Source: Spirochaetales bacterium (lineage in GTDB: Bacteria > Spirochaetota > Spirochaetia > SZUA-6 > DRHE01). Taken from it: a DNA stretch of 5,633 bases. The stretch is from NCBI GenBank assembly GCA_023136785.1, contig JAGLQP010000147.1, forward strand, positions 1-5,633, in the 5' to 3' direction. The first letter of the stretch is position 1. Every line of letters starts with the position of its first letter. Below the pieces are notes generated by a model. The model ran no database searches, had not been told where the DNA came from, and worked only from the letters and a program-made list of their open reading frames with translations. A program made the translations under genes and the position numbers. Of the stretch, positions 1-5,471 are shown piece after piece.

Positions 1-230
1 CTCTCCTCGACGCAGCCACCCTGGCTCTTGTGTACAGCAAGGCGAAGGAATCCGGCCAGGGGGATGTCTTCTACACCCAGGTGAAATATCTGAAAAGAGT
101 AAAAGAGGCCAAGACCGGCCTGGTCATACCAACCCAGGAGAAAAACCTCCATGTCAACATCGACCTCAAACGTCTTCGCCGACTGCAAAGACCTCCGGGC
201 CTGATCGAGACCGAATCCTCTCCGGAATGA
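1..230 (+). CDS. NFACT RNA-binding domain protein (RqcH/Tae2/FbpA-like), C-terminal end
   Basis: This is the last 75 residues of a gene that begins outside the window. The first complete codon is at 3 and the stop is TGA at 228-230. The fragment reads LLDAATLALVYSKAKESG, then a YTQVKYLKRVKEAKTGLVI stretch, then PTQEKNLHVN. This is the pattern of the NFACT-R domain (former DUF814), whose usual form is an 'AA..AAYYSKAR' helix followed by 'VDYT.VKYVRKPKGAKPGMV.Y' and a strand with a basic end. Proteins of this family (RqcH, Tae2/NEMF, 'fibronectin-binding protein') bind the 50S subunit with peptidyl-tRNA and act in rescue of stalled nascent chains in the cytoplasm. A basic tail (KRLRRLQR) and a short acidic end follow the domain. 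The GTG at 30 is an internal valine codon, not a start. The N-terminal NFACT-N and coiled-coil parts are not visible, so full-length function cannot be judged. The assignment rests on recalled family consensus; confidence in the domain is good. Confidence 0.8.
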   Translation, partial: LLDAATLALVYSKAKESGQGDVFYTQVKYLKRVKEAKTGLVIPTQEKNLHVNIDLKRLRRLQRPPGLIETESSPE

Positions 231-262
231 GTCTCCCGATTTCTGTTTTAGTTGAATTCCGG
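222..262. repeat. 7-bp inverted repeat flanking the intergenic gap
   Basis: CCGGAAT at 222-228 and its exact reverse complement ATTCCGG at 256-262 are separated by 27 bases. The left arm covers the last codons of the NFACT gene and the right arm overlaps the possible -35 region of the next transcription unit. The loop is too long and the 3' side too poor in T for a standard intrinsic terminator. It could be an operator half-site pair or chance; two 7-bp arms this far apart are not rare. Confidence 0.3.
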
Positions 263-277
263 TGATGAATCTATAAT
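252..277 (+). promoter_or_regulatory. Candidate sigma-70-type promoter for the amrB-murD unit
   Basis: A perfect TATAAT lies at 272-277. The nearest -35-like hexamer is TTGAAT at 252-257, with a spacer of only 14 bases; a weaker TTTAGT at 248-253 would give 18. There is no extended -10 TG. The stretch 241-285 is visibly AT-richer than its surroundings. Transcription would be expected to start near 284, about 5 bases before the ATG at 289. The -10 is convincing and the -35 is not, so the promoter call is moderate. Read-through from the upstream gene is also possible because no clear terminator is seen in 231-271. Confidence 0.5.
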
Positions 278-288
278 ACTTTTAGTGT

Positions 289-1167
289 ATGAACGATCAT
301 TCAACAAACGGCAAGAAAATACGTCCCTCGACGATCGAGGGGATCTTCTACCCCGGCGAAAAAGATGCATTGTCGGTACGACTCCACGAACTGCTCAATC
401 ACACCGACCGCGGCGAGACTGAGCCGCCGGCAGAAAACGTGTACAGCATCATCGTACCTCACGCTGCCTTTGACTATTCCGGCGAGATAGCCGCCGCAGC
501 CTACAAGGCAATTTCGGGCCGGGAGATCGAAACCGTGGTGCTGCTCGGTCCGGTCCACAGGGAGCCCGTGGAAGCGGTCATCCTGCCCCAATCCCAGATC
601 TTTCAGACGCCCCTCGGATCGGTTACTGTCGATGAGAAAGCCGTGAAAAAACTGGCGGGTCTCTCCTCATCCTTTCGGGTAGACGACATCCCTCATTTGG
701 AGGAGCACTGCCTGGAAGCCCAACTCCCCTTTATCCAACATCTGCTTCCCGGCGCCCCCATCGTTCCCATTCTCCTCGGCAAGCCGACCCGTGCTCTTGT
801 GGAACTGCTCACCAATTCCCTCTGGGAGCTCTACTCCGGGAGGATGAACTCGACACTCTTCGTGGTCACCGCCAACATGACCGGGAATATCGGTCAGGAA
901 AAAGGTCGGGAAGAGGTCGATCGGGTCCTCTCCTGGATCGTGAAGGGCGACTGGGAGTCTCTCTCCGAGGCCGCCGAACACAGACGCATCTCCTCTTGTG
1001 GCGCCGGTTGCGTAGCTGCTATACTCCTGATGCACAGCAAGCTGAGAGGTACCATCGCAGTTCTCAAGCGGGGCAGTTCTTTACAGATAGTGAAAGACCC
1101 GAAGAAGGTCGTTCACTACGCCTCCTTTGTTTTGAGAGCAGACGGAGTACAGGTGGATGGAGTTTGA
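289..1167 (+). CDS. amrB: AmmeMemoRadiSam system protein B (Memo family)
   Basis: The 292-residue product has the usual length and motif order of the Memo family, a fold related to extradiol-type class III dioxygenases, presumably cytoplasmic. Visible motifs are: IRPSTIEGIFYP at 11-22 (family 'RPPAVAGRFYP'), VPHAAFDYSG at 56-65, LLGPVHREP at 85-93, EHCLEAQLPF at 139-148 (family 'EHSLEVQLPF'), CGAG at 237-240 and YASFVLR at 277-283. The putative metal ligands H58, H90 and C237 match the His, His and Cys described for human MEMO1. The usual 'SSDLSHY' segment is altered to TANMTGN at 194-200, so the conserved Asp and His are Asn196 and Gly199. The biochemical reaction of bacterial members is not established. 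The start is fixed: an in-frame TAG lies at 283-285 and there is no other usable start before the first motif. No Shine-Dalgarno sequence precedes it. The gene heads a tight operon and overlaps the next gene by 11 bases. Family call is firm; catalytic competence is uncertain. Confidence 0.9.
   Translation: MNDHSTNGKKIRPSTIEGIFYPGEKDALSVRLHELLNHTDRGETEPPAENVYSIIVPHAAFDYSGEIAAAAYKAISGREIETVVLLGPVHREPVEAVILPQSQIFQTPLGSVTVDEKAVKKLAGLSSSFRVDDIPHLEEHCLEAQLPFIQHLLPGAPIVPILLGKPTRALVELLTNSLWELYSGRMNSTLFVVTANMTGNIGQEKGREEVDRVLSWIVKGDWESLSEAAEHRRISSCGAGCVAAILLMHSKLRGTIAVLKRGSSLQIVKDPKKVVHYASFVLRADGVQVDGV
1144..1147 (+). promoter_or_regulatory. Ribosome binding site of amrA inside amrB
   Basis: GGAG at 1144-1147 lies 9 bases before the ATG at 1157, within the end of amrB. 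It supports this ATG, which gives an 11-base overlap between the two genes, as the true start of the AMMECR1 gene. Confidence 0.6.
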
Positions 1168-1711
1168 TATAACCCCCGAGGAAAAAAAGATCCTTCTGCA
1201 AACGGCCCGCGAGGCGATTGCGGCCCATCTAGAGAAACGAAAACCCCGGTACCCCGCGGCAACGGGAACCCTAAAAAAAAAATGTGGGGCCTTCGTAACC
1301 CTGCATAAGCAGGACAATCTAAGAGGGTGCATCGGTTTCATCATCGCCGCCAAACCCCTCATCGAAACCGTACAGGAGGCCGCCAAGTCAAGCGCATTCA
1401 ATGATCCGCGCTTCCCTGCGCTGACGGCCCGCGAGCTTGACGATATCAAGATAGAGATCTCCGTGCTGTCACCGCTGCGCCGGATCGAGAACACCGAAGA
1501 AATCCAGGTCGGAGTCCACGGTATTATGTTAAAAAATAGTTTCTATTCCGGTCTTCTACTCCCCCAGGTTGCCATCGATTACGGGTGGGACAGGGAAACC
1601 TTTCTCACCCACACCTGCTACAAAGCCGGACTTCCCGGAGACTGCTGGCACTCCAAAGACACGGAGATAGAAGTGTTCAGCGCCATCGTATTCTCTGAGG
1701 CTAGCCCATGA
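1157..1711 (+). CDS. amrA: AmmeMemoRadiSam system protein A (AMMECR1 family)
   Basis: The 184-residue product is a full-length AMMECR1-domain protein. The family's signature LRGCIG is intact at 55-60. It is preceded by GAFVTLHK (44-51) and followed by FNDPRFPALT (81-90), IEISVLSPLRRI (99-110), HGIML (121-125), LLLPQVA (133-139), the GW pair at 143-144 and CYKAGLPGDCW at 154-164. These are the family's conserved blocks in order. No signal peptide or membrane segment is present, so it should be cytoplasmic. The molecular role is unknown; the family is repeatedly found with Memo-like and radical SAM proteins, and the strictly conserved Cys58 is a candidate functional residue. The start overlaps amrB by 11 bases and the stop shares ATGA with the next gene, so translation is probably coupled on both sides. 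An unusual run of ten A residues lies inside codons 39-42. The radical SAM partner is not in the window. Identification is firm; function is not. Confidence 0.95.
   Translation: MEFDITPEEKKILLQTAREAIAAHLEKRKPRYPAATGTLKKKCGAFVTLHKQDNLRGCIGFIIAAKPLIETVQEAAKSSAFNDPRFPALTARELDDIKIEISVLSPLRRIENTEEIQVGVHGIMLKNSFYSGLLLPQVAIDYGWDRETFLTHTCYKAGLPGDCWHSKDTEIEVFSAIVFSEASP
1273..1282 (+). repeat. A10 homopolymer inside amrA
   Basis: Ten consecutive A residues span the last base of codon 39 through codon 42 (Leu-Lys-Lys-Lys) of the AMMECR1 gene, upstream of the LRGCIG motif. Losing one A would give a stop at 1296-1298 (about 46 residues). Gaining one A would give a stop about 50 codons into the gene. Either would remove the conserved core. 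It is the longest homopolymer noticed in the window. Confidence 0.9.
1697..1700 (+). promoter_or_regulatory. Ribosome binding site of the pseudokinase-like gene
   Basis: GAGG at 1697-1700 stands 7 bases before the ATG at 1708. It supports the ATGA start/stop overlap (1708-1711) with amrA and hence translational coupling. Confidence 0.6.
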
Positions 1712-3117
1712 GAGCTGATTTAGGAGTAAAGCTCGAGCGGGAGGGCCGGGACGTCCTGGCCATACCGGTCGGCGTCAGCAGGCACGAGTTTGTCCTGACC
1801 AAGCTCGCCGGGCTCCGCAAACTCCCGGGACATATTATACGTGACGGGGAGATCGAGGAGTGGCAAATCGACGGGGTCTTCAAACATGAAGGCCGCCTCT
1901 ACCTGCACGGCCCCCACCTGGACGGTCTGTTTCTCGAAGAGGCGATTCAGAAATCCTTCCCGGCTGCCCTTCCCTTTCTGATACGCTTAGTTCGCGCCCT
2001 GGTGGCTCTCAAACATCGGGGACTGGGATTAGAGTTCATCCAGACGGACTCCATATATTTCCTCGAGGAGGGGGGAATCCTGTTTCTGCCGCGTGCGCTG
2101 ATGAAGGAGTTGCGGAACATGCACCCCGAGGTGTACAGGCTGAGGGTCTTCGAATCGATCAACCATCCGGACATCGAAGAGCCGGAAAATGGTCTGTCCT
2201 TCAGTCTCGCCGCTCTACTGTACCGCGTGATCCTCGGCCACTATCCATTTCAAGCGGATACGGATGAGGAGATCCACAACAGGATACGTCATGCTCGACT
2301 CCTGCCCCTGAGTTTGATCGAACCGGGGTTCCGGGAAGATCTGTCCCGACAGATCCTGGCCGGTTTGGGGCAAGGCGTTACTCCCGCTCCTTCCCTCGAG
2401 GAGTGGGAGGAAATCCTTGCCGCCTGCAAGCAAGAGGGGCTGCATCGGGATACTACCGAAATGGAGCGGGAACAGATCCGCCAGCGAGCCCGGAAAGAGG
2501 AGGAGAAGATCGGCAAAGCCTACCGGCGCAAGGTATTCTGGCAGAAACACTGGAAGACGGTTGGGATCGTCGCTGTTGCGGTGGTGGTGGTCGGTGGACT
2601 GACCGGATCGCTGCTGAAGAACATTCTGGCTCCCAGAGAAACCATAGGATTCAGCCCCGAGCAGGTCGTGGAAACCTTCTACCAGAGCATGAACGATCTG
2701 AACCACTCCCTCATGGAGGATTGTGTGGTGGAAGGAGCGGGGAAACAGATGATCCGCGCGGTGATCAATATCTACGTTCTTTCCCGGGTGAGTCTGGGCT
2801 ACGAGGGGAGAACACACGTCATCGGCGCCGATGAATGGGATGCCCAGGGCCGCCCCGAGCTCTCGCCCCCCCAAAGCGTGTTCGGGGTCACCGATCTGGT
2901 GGTCCTGCAGGAGCGGGGAGAACCGGAACCGGTGTTTCAGGTCAGCTATACAAAATGGGTGCCGGAACCCGGGCCGGAACCCGGGGCGGACTCCGCGGGA
3001 TCAACCGGGTTATCGGAGATGGAAGGACCAAGATTCGCGGGCCTGGAGATCACCGAAAGAGTGTATCTAAAGTTGGACCGGAACGATTGGGTAATCTATA
3101 GATTCGAACCTCTCTAA
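1708..3117 (+). CDS. Membrane protein with degenerate kinase-like domain and external NTF2-like domain
   Basis: Not a named family that I recognise; the 469 residues show a clear three-part build. Residues about 1-240 resemble a badly eroded Ser/Thr kinase. The helix LIRLVRALVALKHRGLGLEF (91-110) and the strand pair to about 128 fit the kinase catalytic-loop region, with H103-R104 followed by Gly105 where an active kinase has the HRD aspartate. SFSLAALLYRVILGHYPFQ (164-182) fits the later 'SLGVLLYELLTGRPPF' helix. I see no glycine-rich loop, DFG or APE motif, so this is at most a pseudokinase. A charged stretch (about 250-284, rich in E, R and K) leads to one membrane span at about 285-304. 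The basic cytoplasmic flank places the C-terminus outside. Residues 311-405 (SPEQVVETFYQSMNDLN...) look like an NTF2-like sensor or binding domain, followed by a PEPGPEPG linker and a closing strand region. It overlaps amrA by 4 bases. Topology is well supported; kinase ancestry is moderate. Confidence 0.6.
   Translation: MRADLGVKLEREGRDVLAIPVGVSRHEFVLTKLAGLRKLPGHIIRDGEIEEWQIDGVFKHEGRLYLHGPHLDGLFLEEAIQKSFPAALPFLIRLVRALVALKHRGLGLEFIQTDSIYFLEEGGILFLPRALMKELRNMHPEVYRLRVFESINHPDIEEPENGLSFSLAALLYRVILGHYPFQADTDEEIHNRIRHARLLPLSLIEPGFREDLSRQILAGLGQGVTPAPSLEEWEEILAACKQEGLHRDTTEMEREQIRQRARKEEEKIGKAYRRKVFWQKHWKTVGIVAVAVVVVGGLTGSLLKNILAPRETIGFSPEQVVETFYQSMNDLNHSLMEDCVVEGAGKQMIRAVINIYVLSRVSLGYEGRTHVIGADEWDAQGRPELSPPQSVFGVTDLVVLQERGEPEPVFQVSYTKWVPEPGPEPGADSAGSTGLSEMEGPRFAGLEITERVYLKLDRNDWVIYRFEPL
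2961..2984 (+). repeat. Tandem 12-bp repeat encoding a PEPG linker
   Basis: GCCGGAACCCGG occurs twice head to tail (2961-2972 and 2973-2984), encoding a Pro-Glu-Pro-Gly-rich stretch at residues 418-426 of the membrane protein. A shorter AACCGG pair lies just upstream at 2921-2932. It looks like a flexible linker that could vary in copy number without shifting the frame. Confidence 0.8.
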
Positions 3118-3123
3118 TACGAC

Positions 3124-3128
3124 GGGAG
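3124..3128 (+). promoter_or_regulatory. Weak, distant Shine-Dalgarno for the GTG-started gene
   Basis: GGGAG at 3124-3128 is 14 bases before the GTG at 3143, longer than ideal. An in-frame TAA at 3137-3139 rules out any earlier start, and no better candidate follows within the first 15 codons. Translation may therefore be weak or helped by ribosomes finishing the gene that stops at 3117. Confidence 0.4.
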
Positions 3129-3142
3129 TCAAAAGATAAAGA

Positions 3143-4096
3143 GTGCCTCAAACTGCCAACGTAATCCGCTGCACCTATACGGATCCGACAATCAACAATC
3201 TCTTGAAACAGGGCGGATCGGACACAAGGACCTTCAGCCGTCACTACAATCAAGTGGAGGAGTTCTTCCTTCGCTTCGACAGGCCGTTCACCGTGCCCCA
3301 GCTTCCCATTCATCACGACGTGAGGAACCCTGAGCCGGAGAAGCGCTATGTACAACTCCTGGTAGAGGTTCTGGAACAGCTGATCCCGATAGCTCCACAG
3401 GTGTTTCAGGATCTTATCTACATGTTCGATCCGGCGGAGATCCTGCGTCCAAGTTTTTTTCATGCGTACCGTTTCGAAGACAGCCAGTATCTCTACCTCC
3501 TCCGGCTGAATTTGATGTATCGGCCGCAGGTACACGGGGTGATTCACAAGGGTTCAAATGACTTGACCGCCGCTTACTCCAGCGATCTGCTCTTCCTCGA
3601 GGCAGCGTTCATCCCCCTGCAGGAGGTACGAACCAAGGCCGGGACGATCAGTACCTTCGTAGTGGACCAGACCATTTCAAACACCTGGGTGGATGAGATC
3701 GGCAGGGGATATCTGGTGCAGGGAATCTGGATCGACAACGATCTGACCAAATTCTTCAGCAAGCTGTTCCTGCCAGAAGGGAAACGTACCTACCCCTTCT
3801 ATCCCTTCGTCTGTAAGTACAAAACTATCTGTCAAAACCTAATCGATCTTGGCCCCGAGGTGCGTAAGAAGCTACTACCCTATCTGCACAGAGCCCTTGG
3901 CTTCCTTCGCCCGGTTATGCCGGAGATCGAGAGTTCCCTGAAGGAAGAGAATTTTTCGGAAAGTAACGTTACCTTTCGCAGGCTGAAGCGGACCGTACCT
4001 CCCCCGTGGTCGGAGATCTGGAACAGCCTCCGCCTGGAGATGTACCTCAACGATCAAGATATGAAGGAGTACCGCATCAATTATGCAGCCGGCTGA
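3143..4096 (+). CDS. Soluble protein of unknown function
   Basis: I do not recognise this 317-residue protein. It begins with GTG, directly after an in-frame stop at 3137-3139, 25 bases past the previous gene. No signal peptide, membrane segment, nucleotide-binding loop or metal-binding motif is evident, so it is probably cytoplasmic. Residues 68-97 look helical and hydrophobic (YVQLLVEVLEQLIPIAPQVF). Residues 107-165 look strand-rich (YRFEDSQYLYLLRLNLMYRPQV and following), and 187-205 contain GRGYLVQGIWIDNDLTKFF. An aromatic segment follows at 217-228 (YPFYPFVCKYKT), then two helices at 239-268. The C-terminal 40 residues are charged and end in a YRINYAAG tail whose codons overlap murD. Base and codon use match the flanking genes, which argues that it is a genuine resident. 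Its place between the pseudokinase-like protein and murD, with a 14-base overlap with the latter, suggests a role tied to one of them; this is inference only. Confidence 0.7.
   Translation: MPQTANVIRCTYTDPTINNLLKQGGSDTRTFSRHYNQVEEFFLRFDRPFTVPQLPIHHDVRNPEPEKRYVQLLVEVLEQLIPIAPQVFQDLIYMFDPAEILRPSFFHAYRFEDSQYLYLLRLNLMYRPQVHGVIHKGSNDLTAAYSSDLLFLEAAFIPLQEVRTKAGTISTFVVDQTISNTWVDEIGRGYLVQGIWIDNDLTKFFSKLFLPEGKRTYPFYPFVCKYKTICQNLIDLGPEVRKKLLPYLHRALGFLRPVMPEIESSLKEENFSESNVTFRRLKRTVPPPWSEIWNSLRLEMYLNDQDMKEYRINYAAG
4064..4069 (+). promoter_or_regulatory. Ribosome binding site of murD inside the upstream gene
   Basis: AAGGAG at 4064-4069 lies 13 bases before the ATG at 4083, a strong core at a slightly long distance. 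It supports that ATG over the next in-frame ATG at codon 14, which would cut off the first strand of the Rossmann fold. Confidence 0.6.
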
Positions 4097-5471
4097 TATC
4101 CCTTCCCTGAGAGTCACGGTGATGGGTCTGGGACTGCACGGCGGAGGCCTGGCTTCTGCTCTGTTTTTTGCTCGCCGAGGTGCCCGAGTCACCGTCACGG
4201 ACAACCGAGAGGATCCGGAGGTGTTCCGCCACATCCTCCCCCAACTGACCGCCGCGGGTGTGCGGATAGTGCTCGGCCGCCACGACCAGGATGACTTCAT
4301 CCACTCCGATCTGATCATCAAAAACCCGGCGGTCCCGTCCTCCTCCCCATTCCTGGAGGCGGCCCGAGCGCACGGTCACCCGATCGAAACGGATCTGTCC
4401 GTATTTCTGCAGCTGTGCAGCAATCCGTTGATCGGCGTCACCGGATCCAAGGGAAAATCCACGACCGCTTCTGCGATCCACCACTGCCTGCACGCCGCCG
4501 ATCCCGGCGCCAAGCTCGGGGGCAATATTACCGTCAGTCCACTCACCTTTCTCGATTGCGTCGATCCGGAAAGCCCGATTGTGCTCGAGCTTTCCTCCTG
4601 GCAGCTTGCCGATGTGCGGGGGCGAGGGCTTCTGGCACCCCGAGTGTCGGTAGTGACGGTGATTCTCCCGGATCACCAGGACAAATACCCGGGAATGGAC
4701 GCCTACATCGCCGACAAGAAAATCCTGTTCTCATCTCAAAGCGCTACACAGTACGCCCTGTTCAATCAGCAGGATCCTTGGCAGCGGGGATTCTCTACCG
4801 AGACCCGGGCCCGACCACTCTATTTTTCCTCTGCACCCCTGCCCCCTGAGCTCTCAGGGGCTTATCTTCAAGATCGGGGAGCGGTCATCCGCGAGGCGGG
4901 TCGAGAGATTTCCCTCTCCCTCGATCCGCTGTCCGTGCCCGGACAGCACAACCGGCTGAACCTGCTGGCTGCCGGTCTGGCCTGCCACTGCTACGGGCTG
5001 TCCCCCGATGACATCGCTCCCCGTCTCCGAGATTTCCCGGGCATTGAGCACCGTCTCGAGCTGGTGGCGGAGATCGATGGCATTCGCTACTACAACGATT
5101 CGGCGGCTACCATCCCTCAGGCCACCGCTGCCGCGCTCGCCGCTTTGGATCCACCGATCCTCCTCATCGCAGGAGGCACGGACAAGAATCTCGATTTTCA
5201 GGCTCTGCTTGAATCGATCGATCGGGCAGAGGCGGTCATCCTGCTGCGGGGAAGCGCCACCAAAAAGATGCAAGTCCTGTTCGACGAGAGCTCGATTGCC
5301 TACGAGGGACCGTTTCCCACTCTTGAAGAGGCCTTGAAGCGGGCAGCTGGCCGAGCGGTCCAGGGAGCGTCGGTTCTGTTCTCCCCCGGATGCGCCTCCT
5401 TCGAGCTGTTTCTCAATGAGTTCGATCGGGGCAGGAAGTTCAAACAACTTGTCCGGGATCTAGGCGTCTAA
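4083..5471 (+). CDS. murD: UDP-N-acetylmuramoyl-L-alanine--D-glutamate ligase
   Basis: MurD joins D-glutamate to UDP-MurNAc-L-alanine with ATP, the second amino-acid addition of cytoplasmic peptidoglycan precursor synthesis. The 462 residues are the usual length and show all three Mur-ligase domains. There is an N-terminal Rossmann-like UDP-binding domain (VTVMGLGLHGGGLASA, 11-26). The central ATPase has the P-loop GVTGSKGKSTT at 118-128, LELSSWQL at 168-175, and DHQDKY at 197-202 followed by K212, the likely carbamylated lysine. The C-terminal domain has IEHRLE 321-326, NDSAAT 338-343, GGTDKNLDF 364-372 and SPGCASFELF 434-443. K368, S439 and F443 appear to match the D-Glu-contacting Lys, Ser and Phe of E. 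coli MurD. The lysine of E. coli NDSKATN is Ala341 here, and the usual VSPGIP and G-D/E-I-E motifs read KNPAVP (80-85) and TDLSVF (103-108), a divergent subclass. It overlaps the upstream gene by 14 bases and ends the operon. Identification is firm. Confidence 0.95.
   Translation: MQPADIPSLRVTVMGLGLHGGGLASALFFARRGARVTVTDNREDPEVFRHILPQLTAAGVRIVLGRHDQDDFIHSDLIIKNPAVPSSSPFLEAARAHGHPIETDLSVFLQLCSNPLIGVTGSKGKSTTASAIHHCLHAADPGAKLGGNITVSPLTFLDCVDPESPIVLELSSWQLADVRGRGLLAPRVSVVTVILPDHQDKYPGMDAYIADKKILFSSQSATQYALFNQQDPWQRGFSTETRARPLYFSSAPLPPELSGAYLQDRGAVIREAGREISLSLDPLSVPGQHNRLNLLAAGLACHCYGLSPDDIAPRLRDFPGIEHRLELVAEIDGIRYYNDSAATIPQATAAALAALDPPILLIAGGTDKNLDFQALLESIDRAEAVILLRGSATKKMQVLFDESSIAYEGPFPTLEEALKRAAGRAVQGASVLFSPGCASFELFLNEFDRGRKFKQLVRDLGV

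Noticed and set aside
207..250. Possible intrinsic terminator for the NFACT gene (GAGAC/GTCTC followed by a T-rich stretch)
   Set aside because: Five base pairs with a 19-base loop is too weak, and the T stretch is interrupted.
2215..2874. Long open frame on the - strand (219 codons) opposite the pseudokinase-like gene
   Set aside because: The protein reads as low-complexity, histidine- and glycine-rich antisense of a GC-rich gene, with no family resemblance. The + strand frame has clear domains and coupling to its neighbours.
4077..4676. Long open frame on the - strand opposite murD
   Set aside because: murD on the + strand is unmistakable; the antisense frame is a by-product of its codon use.
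4843..4860. Inverted repeat CCCCTGAG/CTCAGGGG with a 2-base centre inside murD
   Set aside because: It lies in the middle of coding sequence with no T tract and no neighbouring structure; chance frequency is not low enough to claim a function.
4928..4947. Perfect 8-bp stem (GCTGTCCG/CGGACAGC, loop TGCC) inside murD
   Set aside because: It encodes the conserved VPGQHN region of MurD, has no T run after it, and about one such stem is expected by chance in a GC-rich window of this size.
5213..5224. ATCG repeated three times in murD
   Set aside because: Encodes ordinary residues (SIDR) and is too short to be a meaningful repeat.
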